DNA of 44,876 nt, taken from assembly GCF_000308835.1 (NCBI RefSeq), contig NZ_BAGN01000402.1, positions 1 to 44,876 on the forward strand, read 5' to 3'. Of this stretch, positions 24,539 through 33,680 are shown one piece after another. The notes under the pieces were generated by a model. That model was not told the origin of the DNA and made no database searches. It worked only from the letters and a program-made list of their open reading frames with translations. A program made the position numbers and the translations under genes. Every line of letters begins with the position of its first letter. Position 1 is the first letter of the stretch. The DNA is from Nocardia vinacea NBRC 16497 (GTDB lineage Bacteria; Actinomycetota; Actinomycetes; Mycobacteriales; Mycobacteriaceae).

Positions 24539-25576
24539 ATGAAAACTCGCTTCAGAACATTGACCATTGCCACCGCGATTCTCGCCTCATTGAGCCTGGC
24601 GGCGTGCGGTACCGGCACGTCGTCGACCAGGCCGACAGACGGGAGCTGGGACGACGTCGTCGCAGCCGCAAACAAGGAAGGCAGCGTACTGCTCTATTCG
24701 AGCCAGAAGCCCGCCAACCTAGAAGCACTGAAGGCGTCCTTCGAGGCGAAATACCCGCAGATCAAGATGGAATTCGTCCGCGGCACAGACGCCGACATCA
24801 ATCCCCGGGTAGAGATCGAGAATCGGATCAAGAAGGGAACAGCCGACGTTCACATGGTGACGGACGCGGCATGGATCAAGACCGCATCTGATTCGGGCGC
24901 ATACTCGACGGAATTGGTGGGGCCGAGCCTCGCGAGTCCTGCTTACGAGCCCGAAAAAAGCGTGATCAACAATCGCTTTTTCCTCACCAGCGCCGCAGTC
25001 TTCGCGCTCGGCTGGAACGCCACAAGTGTTCCGCAGGGGCTCGAGAGTCCTCGAGATATTCTCAAACCAGAATACACCGGCAAAATCGGCATCGTGAACC
25101 CGGCCGGAATTGCATCTTACGTCGATCTATACCGATACTATTCCAAAACTTTCGGCGAAGACTATTGGGAGAAACTGGCAGCACTCAAGCCGCGTGTCTT
25201 CCCCAGCGCAATCGCAATCGGTCAAGCATTGGCATCGGGCGAAGTCGTCGTCGCGCCAGCGGTCCAGCCATTGGTGGCAGAGATCGCCGCCGGGGCGCCA
25301 GTGGGCTGGGCCCTCCCTGAAAACCCCTGGGGAACACCGTGGTACAGCCATGTTCTCAGTGTGGCGCCGCACCCGAACGCAGCCCAGGTACTTGCTGATT
25401 TCATGGTCACCCAGGAGGGCCAAACGGCACTGAATAAAGGGTATGCCGCGACACTGCCTGATATTCCGGGAGCAGTTGCACGCGCGCAAGACATCAAGTC
25501 GCCAGATACGGCCGACCTGACGCCGGAGCGGATCAAAGAGTACTCCCGACAATGGGAAAAAATGTTCCTGTCCTGA
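24539..25576 (+). CDS. Solute-binding lipoprotein of an ABC importer (AfuA/FbpA-like)
   Basis: The 345-residue protein starts with a lipoprotein signal peptide and lipobox LSLAAC (Cys23), followed by a periplasmic-binding fold: WDDVVAAANKEGSVLLYSSQ, FEAKYPQIKMEFVRGTDAD, TADVHMVTDAAWIKTA and AALKPRVFPSAIAIGQALASG. It is of the class used for ferric iron, and also for organic acids and phosphonates. No permease or ATPase gene is next to it, so it must use a distant transporter or act as a receptor. It lies inside the acyl-CoA operon, which suggests it captures the substrate of that pathway. Base composition is lower in GC than the flanks. Confidence 0.9.
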   Translation: MKTRFRTLTIATAILASLSLAACGTGTSSTRPTDGSWDDVVAAANKEGSVLLYSSQKPANLEALKASFEAKYPQIKMEFVRGTDADINPRVEIENRIKKGTADVHMVTDAAWIKTASDSGAYSTELVGPSLASPAYEPEKSVINNRFFLTSAAVFALGWNATSVPQGLESPRDILKPEYTGKIGIVNPAGIASYVDLYRYYSKTFGEDYWEKLAALKPRVFPSAIAIGQALASGEVVVAPAVQPLVAEIAAGAPVGWALPENPWGTPWYSHVLSVAPHPNAAQVLADFMVTQEGQTALNKGYAATLPDIPGAVARAQDIKSPDTADLTPERIKEYSRQWEKMFLS

Positions 25577-25617
25577 CCGGATTTCACGAACTCAGCATCC
25601 CGGGAAGGATGGCTCCT

Positions 25618-27213
25618 GTGCACGACCTAGACCCTCATACCCCAGTCATGGTGGGGGTGGGCCAAGTGTCCGACCGCATCGATCGACCGAACTACAGACA
25701 GTTGAGTCCCGTGGAGCTGGCGGCGGAAGCTTCCAGAGCCGCGATAGCGGACTGTGGTGCAGATCCCCGGTCGATCACCGCGCAGATCGATACCGTCGCC
25801 GGCATAAGGCAATTCGAGAACTCAACGCCCATCGCACTCGCACCGCTGGGTCGATCAGACAACTATCCGAGATCGGTCGCGGATCGGATCGGCGCAGATC
25901 CGCGGCGCGCAATCCTGGAAGTCAGCGGCGGCCAAGCTCCCCAACAGCTGGTAACCGAGATGGCCCGCACCATCGCACGGACAGGTTCCGGAGTAACCCT
26001 GATCTTCGGGTCCGAGGCAATCTCCACAGTCCGCCATCTCACCCAGGCCGAGCGACGACCCGACTTCACCGAGCACCGCGGAGGACAGCTCGAAGATCGC
26101 GGCTACGGATTGGAAGGCCTGGTGTCGGAGTCCGAGACGAAGCACGGACTCATCGGCGCACCACCTCGATACGCCCTGTTCGAGAACGCTCGTCGTGCTC
26201 GGCTCGAACAAACGCGCACCGACTACGCGCTGTCCATGGGGCAACTCTTTGAACCGTTCACCTCGGTTGCGGCGAGAAACGTGCATGCGGCGGCCCCGAC
26301 CGAACGTACCGCGGCAGAGCTGGCCACGGTCACCGAGCGCAATCGCATAATCGCCGACCCCTATCCGCGGTTCATGGTTTCGCGAGATCAGGTCAATCAA
26401 GGTGCGGCCCTACTCATCATGTCTGTCGGCATTGCGAGGAGTCTCGGCATACCGGAATCGAAATGGGTTTTCCTTCATGGTCACGCAGACCTTCGCGAAA
26501 AGGATCTCCTGGACCGCCCGGACCTCAGCACGAGCCCGGCGGCCGTCGCGGCTACCTGCCATGCCTTGGAGGTCGCCGGTATCGCAGCCGAACAGCTTTC
26601 ATCGATTGACCTCTACAGCTGTTTCCCGATTGCGGTCTTCAATATCTGCGACGGACTCGGACTGAGTCCCACCGATCCGCGGCGTCTCACCGCAAGCGGA
26701 GGCCTACCCTTCTTCGGAGGCGCCGGCAACAACTATTCGATGCACGCAATCGCCGAAACGGTCACCCGACTGCGATCAGCGCCCGGCTCGTTTGGTCTTG
26801 TGGGCGCAAACGGGGGCTACCTCAGCAAGTACTCCGTCGGCGTCTATTCGACCAAGCCAGTGGAATGGCGGGACAGTCACAGCACAGAGATCCAAACAAG
26901 ACTCGATGCGGCACTGAGTATTTCAGCAGTCGACACGGCTGACGGATGGGCTGTCGTCGAAAGTTACACCACGCAGTACGGCCGCACGGACCAGACCGGC
27001 ATCGTTGTCGGGAGACTTGAAGACGGCCGGCGCTTCCTCGCCAACTCCATCGACGGCGATGTCGCAACGCGCGACATGCTCAGGAGCGAACAGCCCATAG
27101 GGCAGCGGGTCTACGCGCGATCCACCGGCCGCGGCAACCTCGTGTCGACGAGCGTAGAAGCCATGAACACCTTCGCAGCAGCGCCCTCGTCATCGTCTTC
27201 CTTCCGCGGATAA
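25618..27213 (+). CDS. Thiolase-like protein (acetyl-CoA acetyltransferase, TLP type)
   Basis: The 531-residue protein is a long thiolase-like protein: VMVGVGQVSDRIDRPNY, a dimer core region with LEVSGGQAPQQLVTEMARTI, LIFGSEAISTVRHL, then GGLPFFGGAGNNYSMHAIAE and a C-terminal extension of about 90 residues like TLP1_add_C. I see no nucleophilic cysteine at the usual N-terminal position, which is common in this subgroup. GTG 25618 has GGAAGGA eight bases upstream; ATG 25609 has its ribosome site too close. It is the last gene of the LysR-linked operon, 41 bases after the binding protein, and may cleave or carry a beta-keto-CoA. Confidence 0.85.
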   Translation: MHDLDPHTPVMVGVGQVSDRIDRPNYRQLSPVELAAEASRAAIADCGADPRSITAQIDTVAGIRQFENSTPIALAPLGRSDNYPRSVADRIGADPRRAILEVSGGQAPQQLVTEMARTIARTGSGVTLIFGSEAISTVRHLTQAERRPDFTEHRGGQLEDRGYGLEGLVSESETKHGLIGAPPRYALFENARRARLEQTRTDYALSMGQLFEPFTSVAARNVHAAAPTERTAAELATVTERNRIIADPYPRFMVSRDQVNQGAALLIMSVGIARSLGIPESKWVFLHGHADLREKDLLDRPDLSTSPAAVAATCHALEVAGIAAEQLSSIDLYSCFPIAVFNICDGLGLSPTDPRRLTASGGLPFFGGAGNNYSMHAIAETVTRLRSAPGSFGLVGANGGYLSKYSVGVYSTKPVEWRDSHSTEIQTRLDAALSISAVDTADGWAVVESYTTQYGRTDQTGIVVGRLEDGRRFLANSIDGDVATRDMLRSEQPIGQRVYARSTGRGNLVSTSVEAMNTFAAAPSSSSSFRG

Positions 27214-27220
27214 GCCCTAC

Positions 27221-27270
27221 TGTCAACGACGATTGAAAACTGGTCTGGCCCACTTTCCGTGACAGGTCGG
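27221..27270. mobile_element. Possible IS21-like terminal sequence
   Basis: TGTCAACGACGATTGAAAAC followed by CTGGTC..CCACTTTCCG recalls the ends of actinobacterial IS21-family elements. No istA or istB frame is attached. The neighbouring 27290-27430 has only short frames. Recalled pattern, not computed. Confidence 0.35.
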
Positions 27271-27489
27271 CGGCCGGTTCCGGTAAGACGTGGATCGGGC
27301 GGGAGATGATCGTTCTGGTGTTCTCCGAGTTGCTGTGACCTGCGCGCTCCAACGACGAGATCGCCGAAACGACCCGAATACTGAACACGATGCGCGGACT
27401 CGGCGACTACCTCACCACCGCCGCCCAGCGGTAGCGCGAACGCAGGACCGGACGCAGCCGATGACTGCCGCCGGAACCGACCGACCATC

Positions 27490-28512
27490 TCACGCCGAGC
27501 GGAGCCGGCACAGTGTCTTGCCGATGGTCGCGCCGGACAGCATCGCCACCAGCGCGGCACTCGCCTGCTCAATACCGTCGAAGACCGATTCCCGATAGCT
27601 CAGTCGGCCGTCCGCGAGGTAACCGGCTACCTCCTGTCGCATCGGTTCCTGGAGATGGTTGAACGAACCGGCGCGAAAACCGCGCATTCGCAACCCTTTC
27701 GACACCATGGTGAACAGGTTCGGCGGACCCGCCGGGGCGGCGCCGTCGTATCCGGATACCGCGCCGCAGAGCGCGATCCGGCCCTGCGGGCACAAAGCGT
27801 CGAGGGCCGCGGTGAGATGGTCGCCACCGACATTGTCGAAATAGGCATCGATCCCCCCGGACGCGAGCCCGGCGAGGGATTCCGATAGGTCGTCGTGGTA
27901 ATCGAACGCGGATATACCGAGCTCGTCCCGCAGGAAGGCGACTTTCTCCGGGCTGCCCGCCGAACCGATGACCGTGGCGCCGCGCAGTTTCGCGAGTTGC
28001 GCGGCCAGCAAGCCGACGGCGCCGGCTGCCGACGAGACCCACAGGGTGTCCGCCGAGGTCAGTTCCAAGATCTCGAAAAGACCCACATAGGCTGTCAGGC
28101 CGGCGCTGCCGAGGGGGCCGAGGAACCACTGCGGCGGCAGGGCCCCGGAGTCGATCCGAGTCGGGGCACCATAGCCGCCGATGGTCCGCGCATCCGGCCC
28201 CACGATCGCGAACTCCCGGTACCCGAGGGTGTGGGACACCAGGTCACCGGCGGCGAAATTGGGATTGCGGGTCTCGACGACGGTGCCGAGCGCGAGCCCG
28301 GTCAGCGCGTCACCAGGTTGTAGCGGAGGCAGATACCCGTCCGGCGTCGACTCCGCCAGCCGGATCCGTATGGATGGGTCGATCGACAGCCAGGTGTTGC
28401 GTATCAGCACCTCGCCAGGCTCCAGCGGTGGTATCGGCATCTCGACGAGGGTGAGGTCGGCGCCGCCCAGCTTTCCGACCGGTCGGCGCGCCAGGCACAG
28501 GTGACGATTCAT
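27490..28512 (-). CDS. MDR-family NADP-dependent oxidoreductase (CurA/leukotriene-B4 dehydrogenase-like)
   Basis: The 340-residue zinc-free medium-chain reductase has LEPGEVLIRNTWLSIDPSIR at the N-terminus, GYREFAIV, and the nucleotide-binding segment TLWVSSAAGAVGLLAAQLAK followed by GATVIGSAGSPEKVAFL, DAYFDNVGGDHL and GRIALCGAVSGYD. Relatives reduce the double bond of enones. ATG 28512 follows GAAGGGTCATCT; a GTG extension to 28539 overlaps the upstream remnant. It is convergent with the acyl-CoA operon. Confidence 0.93.
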   Translation of the reverse strand: MNRHLCLARRPVGKLGGADLTLVEMPIPPLEPGEVLIRNTWLSIDPSIRIRLAESTPDGYLPPLQPGDALTGLALGTVVETRNPNFAAGDLVSHTLGYREFAIVGPDARTIGGYGAPTRIDSGALPPQWFLGPLGSAGLTAYVGLFEILELTSADTLWVSSAAGAVGLLAAQLAKLRGATVIGSAGSPEKVAFLRDELGISAFDYHDDLSESLAGLASGGIDAYFDNVGGDHLTAALDALCPQGRIALCGAVSGYDGAAPAGPPNLFTMVSKGLRMRGFRAGSFNHLQEPMRQEVAGYLADGRLSYRESVFDGIEQASAALVAMLSGATIGKTLCRLRSA

Positions 28513-28523
28513 AGATGACCCTT

Positions 28524-28995
28524 CTATCTGGTTGAACACACGCTGATCATGCAGACAACCCGGTCCGGGTCATCGGAATCCATACAGTCGAACCATCGGG
28601 TGAGCACCGGCACCGCACCGTCGTCATCATCGGCGTGCTCCTTCCCTCGAGGACTGTGGTGGTAGCACCCGAAATCCGAGTTGAACGGGACTTGATAGCG
28701 GGCGATGGGATCGGCCGCGTCTATATGCATCGCGGCGACGAACCAGCCGGTCCGTGTCGTTCTCGGTGACCGCGCCGTGCAGGAATCGCATATCGCCGAC
28801 GGGGCGCCCCTGAGCAGCCGGTGTTCACGGTTCGCCTTCGACCGGGCACTCAGATAGTCGAACATTGCCGTGCGCCCACGGTCGCGGTTGCCGCCGCGGA
28901 CAGGACCATCGCGAAGTCGGCGTCTTCGGCCAGCAGCGCCGTCGCGTCCTGCCACTGTCGACCGTCGCGCCATAGTCCCCGATCAGGTAATTCAT
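28524..28995 (-). pseudogene. SnoaL/NTF2-like protein, frameshifted pseudogene
   Basis: Reading the minus strand in shifting frames reconstructs an NTF2-fold protein: MNYLIGDYGATVDSG, then WQDATALLAEDADFAMVLS, GRTAMFDYLSARSKANREHR, VGDMRFLHGAVTENDTD, TGWFVAAMHIDAADPIARYQ and SDFGCYHHSPRG. At least four frame changes separate these blocks. The start ATG at 28995 and the end of the gene are still present. Such proteins are often small cyclases, isomerases or dehydratases. Confidence 0.75.
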
Positions 28996-29165
28996 GAAAT
29001 GAACTTAGTTCAGGAAACCGGTTCTTGTCGAGAGCGCGCACAGCTAGCCCCGAGGTGCCGAACCGAGGTGTGTGTGGTCCCGGTGCCCGACGCCCTGCCC
29101 GGTGAGCGCGCGGCTGCGCACACCGGATTTCCGGGCTGATAGGCGCCCCTGCTTCGGCGTCCGAT

Positions 29166-30515
29166 TCAGCGGATGCCGGGCGTGCGCGGATCCGGACCGA
29201 GGCAGACTTGAACGACGCAGCCCGGCGGGGCATCCGCTAATGGTGGTGCCAACGGGTAGTTCAGGCAGCTGAAGACATCGCAGCCCGGATATGCCGCGGG
29301 CCCGACACCGAAGACGGCGATCAGCAGATTCGTATCCACGTACTCGCCCGGATCCTCGCGTGGCGGCGGTTCGACATACGGACCGGGATCGGGCACCGGA
29401 TGGTCCTGGAATGCCGCGAACAGTCGGCGGAAGAATTCGTACGGCAGCTCCGTGGTGTTCTGCAGGGCCCCCGCAATGCCCTGGTTGCTGGCATTTCCGA
29501 AGACTCCGGTCCACACCACCGTCAAATCCAGACTCGGCACGATGAAGACGTTCTGCATGCCGAGTCCGACCATAAAGTACATGTCGGCGGGCTGGAAGCC
29601 GGAGTTCTCAGAGCATCCGAGGCCGATCCAGAACAGGTAGCCGAAGCACTTGTTCGCTGGTGATGGCTGGCGTGCCATGCGCAGATAGGTCTCGGAGACG
29701 AGTTGCCGTGTACCCCAGCGTCCGTTGTTGCTCACCAGCAGGCCGAGCTTCGCGAAATCGTTCGGCGGGATCAGCAGATGGGCGTATCCGTAGGTGTGAC
29801 CGGCGCGGTCGCGCGCCCAATAATAATCACCGCGTTCGATGCCGAGCGGATCGAAAAGCTCACGTTGCGCGAACTGCTGCAATGGCTCACCCATGGCCAG
29901 CTCGATGACATAGGCGAGCAGATCGACAGCGCGTTCGCTGTAACTGAATGCCGCGCCCGGCGGATTCTCCAACGGCACTCCGAGCGCCTGCACGGCACTA
30001 TTCGGATCGATCGGAATCACCCCGGTGATACCCTCGGAGAGTATACCCACCGCCAGGCCGGACGATTCGGTCAGCAGATTCTCCACGGTGATCGACCGAT
30101 GCTGCGCATCACCGAGGCCGGGCGGCAGATACCGATCGATCGGCGCTGCTATATCGAGTTTCCCTTGATCCCAAGCTATTCCGGCGAGCAACGACACAAC
30201 GCTCTTCGTCGCACTCCAGATATTCCAGGCGACATTTCCGGTCGCGTCGTTCGTCGGCCCCTCACCGATCAGGCAGTTGTGCCGGAACACCTGCACATTC
30301 AACCGATTACGCGCGCTCGCGAATGCCATGGCGTCCGCGAGTAGTCCCGAATCCAGTCCAACCTGTTCCGGGGCCGCCCGTTCCGGCTCTCGCCCGGACG
30401 ACACTCCACATGACAGCCGCTCGGCGGGCGCGGCGTGCGCGCCCCCGGCGACGACGCTCCCCGCGACCAGCGATACCGCCGCAGTTCCGGCCAGGAATCT
30501 GTAGATGCGACTCAT
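29166..30515 (-). CDS. Secreted serine hydrolase, class C beta-lactamase-like fold
   Basis: The 449-residue protein begins with a Sec-type signal peptide (about 1-29, SLVAGSVVAGGAHAAP). The Ser-x-x-Lys catalytic pair is S101 and K104 in NIWSATKSVVSLLAG, with the Tyr motif YSERAVDLLAY further on. Segments QFAQRELFDPLGIERGDYYW and GHTYGYAHLLIPPNDFAKLG fit the beta-lactamase/esterase EstB-like family. The C-terminus adds a proline- and cysteine-containing tail (FSCLNYPLAPPLADAPPGC), unusual for the family. It is probably secreted and acts on an ester or amide; the substrate is not known. Confidence 0.9.
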   Translation of the reverse strand: MSRIYRFLAGTAAVSLVAGSVVAGGAHAAPAERLSCGVSSGREPERAAPEQVGLDSGLLADAMAFASARNRLNVQVFRHNCLIGEGPTNDATGNVAWNIWSATKSVVSLLAGIAWDQGKLDIAAPIDRYLPPGLGDAQHRSITVENLLTESSGLAVGILSEGITGVIPIDPNSAVQALGVPLENPPGAAFSYSERAVDLLAYVIELAMGEPLQQFAQRELFDPLGIERGDYYWARDRAGHTYGYAHLLIPPNDFAKLGLLVSNNGRWGTRQLVSETYLRMARQPSPANKCFGYLFWIGLGCSENSGFQPADMYFMVGLGMQNVFIVPSLDLTVVWTGVFGNASNQGIAGALQNTTELPYEFFRRLFAAFQDHPVPDPGPYVEPPPREDPGEYVDTNLLIAVFGVGPAAYPGCDVFSCLNYPLAPPLADAPPGCVVQVCLGPDPRTPGIR

Positions 30516-30941
30516 AGCGAAAGGCTATCGTGCCCAATCGGGCCGGAGCGGATAACAGGCTGAATATGGTTCAGCCGAATACAAGCCGGACATCCCACTC
30601 GACATCGAATATTCCAAGATTCCTCTTGCAGGACATCGGCGGCGTGTCCATTCTGCGAACCATGCCCTTCACCCACAGGATCGCATAACACCGCGGCCGC
30701 GTAATCCCCAACACCGCCACGGCTTCCCGCACAGCTGACCGACTGGACCAGCTCGTCACCGAACGGGACCACATCCTCCGAGAACGACTCGGTCGCCGCA
30801 ACCCCTCACATCGAGAGCATTGCGACGACCACGTGAACCCAAGCCACGGGTTGAGGGGCTGATATTCAGGCACAGGTGGTGCTGCAGTCACCAGGGGCGG
30901 GTTGTCGACACCGACTCAGCCTTGGACAAGGTGCCACGCCT
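30516..30941. other. Gene-free stretch
   Basis: About 425 bases between a divergent-facing hydrolase start and the TetR stop. A minus-strand frame of 106 codons (30571-30891) has EAVAVLGITRPRCYAIL, which resembles a helix-turn-helix but continues without sense. I could not assign it. It must contain the hydrolase promoter. Confidence 0.4.
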
Positions 30942-31538
30942 CTAATTTCCGGACAGGACTCCGTCGACCACGACGCGCACCAACTTTTCGGGAAGGTCTG
31001 GCGTTATCGGTCTGCCCGTCAAGATCACACGCAACTGGATCGAGGCGAATAATGGCTCGAGTACATCAACGGCGGCTATTCCGGGCCGGACCTCACCGCG
31101 GGTGATCGCGCGCTCTACGACAGGCGCCATCGCCCGAAGCCGGGTGTCGAAATACAATCGCCGTGCCTCGACGACAGCGGGGTTGTCCGTCGGGACAACA
31201 CTCATTTGCAAAAGAGATCGTCCGACCGGACTGCCGAGATAATCACACGCCTGTTTCATGAGATCCGTCAGATCTTCGCGGAGCGAGCCGTGGTCGGGGA
31301 CGACCAGCGACGCCTCGCTACGCGCCGTCAGCGCGTCGAGGATCATGCGTTCGCGGGTCTTCCAGCGTCGATAGACCGATGTCTCGTGCACGCCGGCGAG
31401 CCGAGCGACGGCAGCGACAGACACAGCGTGTACCGGGGTGCCATTCACGATTTCCGACAGCACCGCGTCACGAACGGAAGTAACGATGTCTGTTGTCGCG
31501 CTCTTGACCTGGGATGACACGCTCAACTCTTCAGGCAT
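30942..31538 (-). CDS. TetR-family transcriptional regulator
   Basis: The 198-residue protein has the TetR helix-turn-helix HAVSVAAVARLAGVHETSVYRRWKTRERM-type segment (HETSVYRRWKTRE) and an all-helical C-terminal ligand domain of the TetR_C_11/16 type (DLMKQACDYLGSPVGRSLLQ). A TATACT box ends six bases before the ATG, which would allow a leaderless transcript. It is divergent from the dialkylresorcinol-type gene cluster, 703 bases away, and is a candidate regulator of it. Confidence 0.92.
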   Translation of the reverse strand: MPEELSVSSQVKSATTDIVTSVRDAVLSEIVNGTPVHAVSVAAVARLAGVHETSVYRRWKTRERMILDALTARSEASLVVPDHGSLREDLTDLMKQACDYLGSPVGRSLLQMSVVPTDNPAVVEARRLYFDTRLRAMAPVVERAITRGEVRPGIAAVDVLEPLFASIQLRVILTGRPITPDLPEKLVRVVVDGVLSGN

Positions 31539-32241
31539 TTGCGCAGTATAACGACGCTACAGCGCATTGCCCGGCAGTGGGATTTGATTGGGATTTTACC
31601 GAATGAGACCGGGGTTGAACGGCGCGTCACGCCGGACGGGTCGGAAGAAATCTGGATCTCGAATTCGATTGTGGGCAAGTAGATTCGGACCGATTGGAGG
31701 GAGCCGACCTTGTCGTGGCGCATCCAATTCTCTGCGCCAGGGTCGGCCGGATAGCACTCAGCACCGGATGGCACTCGGCAGATGATGACCGCATCGCTGT
31801 CGGCAGGTCGTCGCGATGCCCGTCCCTCGCGTCCAGAGCCTCGAGGATCGCACGCAGAACGCGAGGATGCGCGAGGCGTTACGGCCCCCTCGCAGGTGGA
31901 TCTGCTTCGCCACCACCATGTTTCGACCCTCAACCGCAACCCCCCACTTCATCTGACTATGGATGAATTGAGTCACAGCAACTCATGTTGCGCAGTTGGG
32001 CCGACCCGATTATGGTCATACGCAAGTCGACTTGCGCGATACCGGGCGGGGCCGGGTAGGGGATCCTCGAAGTACTTGTTGCGTTGTGCATATCGTGACT
32101 ATGCGGTAAAAAGCGCCGCGCCTGCGAGAAAGTCGACTGGAACGCGACATTGCCGTCGCCGCGTTCGACAACGCCGTCGCTACGTCCATTGCAAATAATT
32201 GGCCCGCTAGAGCCGTTCTGCACAGTGAATCGGAGATCCTG
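31539..32241. other. 703-base gap upstream of the Dar-type cluster
   Basis: No convincing gene. A direct repeat TGGGATTTgaTTGGGATTT lies near 31578-31597, and long frames on both strands here are low-complexity arginine-rich shadows. It must contain the promoter for the rightward cluster; AAATAAT near 32190 could be part of it, but no clear -35 partner is seen. Possibly degraded sequence. Confidence 0.5.
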
Positions 32242-32505
32242 ATGAGCCTCGAAACGGACGTGTACGGCGACATCGCCGACTATCTGGAAAACCACTACAG
32301 CATCGAGATCGACAAGGTAGACCCTTCCGCGACATTCGAGGAACTGGGTCTGGATTCGCTCGGCCTGCTTGGCATTGCGGATATATTGGAACGAAAGTAC
32401 ACGATTTCGCTGAATGACGAGCGTATCGCCAGTATCAAGACTTTCGGCGAACTCGTCGATACCGTGCGGTCACGCTCGGAGGAATCCAGCGCGAAGTCCC
32501 TATAG
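32242..32505 (+). CDS. Acyl carrier protein
   Basis: The 87-residue acidic helical protein has the phosphopantetheine site LGLDSLGLLGIAD with serine S39, and helix II/III patterns typical of fatty acid-type carrier proteins. Dar, stilbene and aryl polyene clusters encode their own carrier protein. ATG 32242 follows CGGAGATCCTG. It is the first gene of the cluster and would hold the growing acyl chain for the ketosynthases and the acyl-AMP ligase downstream. Confidence 0.95.
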   Translation: MSLETDVYGDIADYLENHYSIEIDKVDPSATFEELGLDSLGLLGIADILERKYTISLNDERIASIKTFGELVDTVRSRSEESSAKSL

Positions 32506-32543
32506 AGGGCCGAGTGTCACATTCGACAGCATTGGAGATTTCG

Positions 32544-33680
32544 GTGACTGCATATATCACCAGTACTGGTCGCTTTCTACCTGGTGCGCCGGTAACGAAC
32601 GACGAAATCGAAGACTTTATCGGCAAAGCGGGAAACGCGAGCTCTGCTCTTCGGGACACGATTCTCGCCAATAGTGGTATCAAAACTCGCTATTACGCCC
32701 TGGATCGGGAACAACGAACTGTTTTCTCGAATACCGAGTTGGCTGCTCGGGCGGTGGAGGACGCCGTCGAGCGATCGGAGATCGCTGCGGAAGATTTACA
32801 GTTACTTGCCGCCGCCACGACGCTACCGGACCTGATGGGACCGGGTCACGCGAGCATGGTCCATGGCCGCCTCGCATATCCGCCGTGCGAGATCGTCACC
32901 GCGCACGGCATCTGCAGCTCGGGAATGATGGCGCTGAAGAACGCTTACTTGCAGGTGGCGATCGGCGAGAAGGCGGCCGCCGTCGCGGTCGCCAGCGAGT
33001 TCGCTTCTCGTGGATTCAAGAGCAGTCGATACAAGTCGCTGGAGAGCCGGACGGAGGAAGGTTCGCTGCCCATGGAAACCGCGTTTCTGCGATATATGCT
33101 CTCCGATGGCGCGGGAGCGGCGGTCGTCCAGGACAAGCCGAGATCGAACGGGGTGAGCCTGCGCATCGACTGGATTTCGCTGACCTCGTACGCCAATACC
33201 GAGAAAGCGTGCATGTATTTCGGCAGCGAGTCCAACGATGCCGAGAAGACCTGGATGGATTATCCGAACGCGACGGAAGCTGCTGAGGCCGGCGCTCTGG
33301 TCGCAAGACAGCGACTATCGCTGCTACCGCATCTGGTAAAGGTCGGTATCGACGAGTATGAGCGTCTGCTGAACGACGGGAAATTCGACCCGACAACCTT
33401 GAAATGGATTCCGGCGCACTATTCGAGCGAGCGGATGAAGTCGATGGTGCTCGGCGAATTGTCGCGGCGCGACGTGCCACGGCCGGGACCCGAGGTGTGG
33501 TACAGCAATCTCACCCGCGTCGGGAATATCGGCAGCGCAAGTATTTTCGTGATCCTCGACGAAATGCTGCGCGACGAGCTCATCACACCGGGCGACACGC
33601 TGCTGTGCATGGTCCCGGAATCGGGGCGTTTCGCGATTTCGTACATGCACCTCACGGCAGTGGGCGGCACGGGCTCATGA
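32544..33680 (+). CDS. darB: DarB/StlD-like ketosynthase (KAS III fold)
   Basis: The 378-residue protein starts AYITSTGRFLPGAPVTNDEIEDF, the opening typical of DarB-type enzymes. It has the KAS III triad: cysteine in VTAHGICSSGMMALKNAY, histidine in WIPAHYSSERMK and asparagine in NLTRVGNIGSASIF. The insert with TEEGSLPMETAFLRYMLSDG is characteristic of the Dar/aryl polyene group. In Photorhabdus stilbene and dialkylresorcinol pathways such enzymes join two acyl thioesters and close the ring. I prefer GTG 32544 (GGAG six bases ahead) over GTG 32514. It overlaps the DarA gene (ATGA). Confidence 0.85.
   Translation: MTAYITSTGRFLPGAPVTNDEIEDFIGKAGNASSALRDTILANSGIKTRYYALDREQRTVFSNTELAARAVEDAVERSEIAAEDLQLLAAATTLPDLMGPGHASMVHGRLAYPPCEIVTAHGICSSGMMALKNAYLQVAIGEKAAAVAVASEFASRGFKSSRYKSLESRTEEGSLPMETAFLRYMLSDGAGAAVVQDKPRSNGVSLRIDWISLTSYANTEKACMYFGSESNDAEKTWMDYPNATEAAEAGALVARQRLSLLPHLVKVGIDEYERLLNDGKFDPTTLKWIPAHYSSERMKSMVLGELSRRDVPRPGPEVWYSNLTRVGNIGSASIFVILDEMLRDELITPGDTLLCMVPESGRFAISYMHLTAVGGTGS

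Noticed and set aside
27290..27435. Short gene with EIAETTRILNTMRGLGDYL
   Set aside because: The frame is broken by a stop just upstream and there is no start or family match; at most a remnant.
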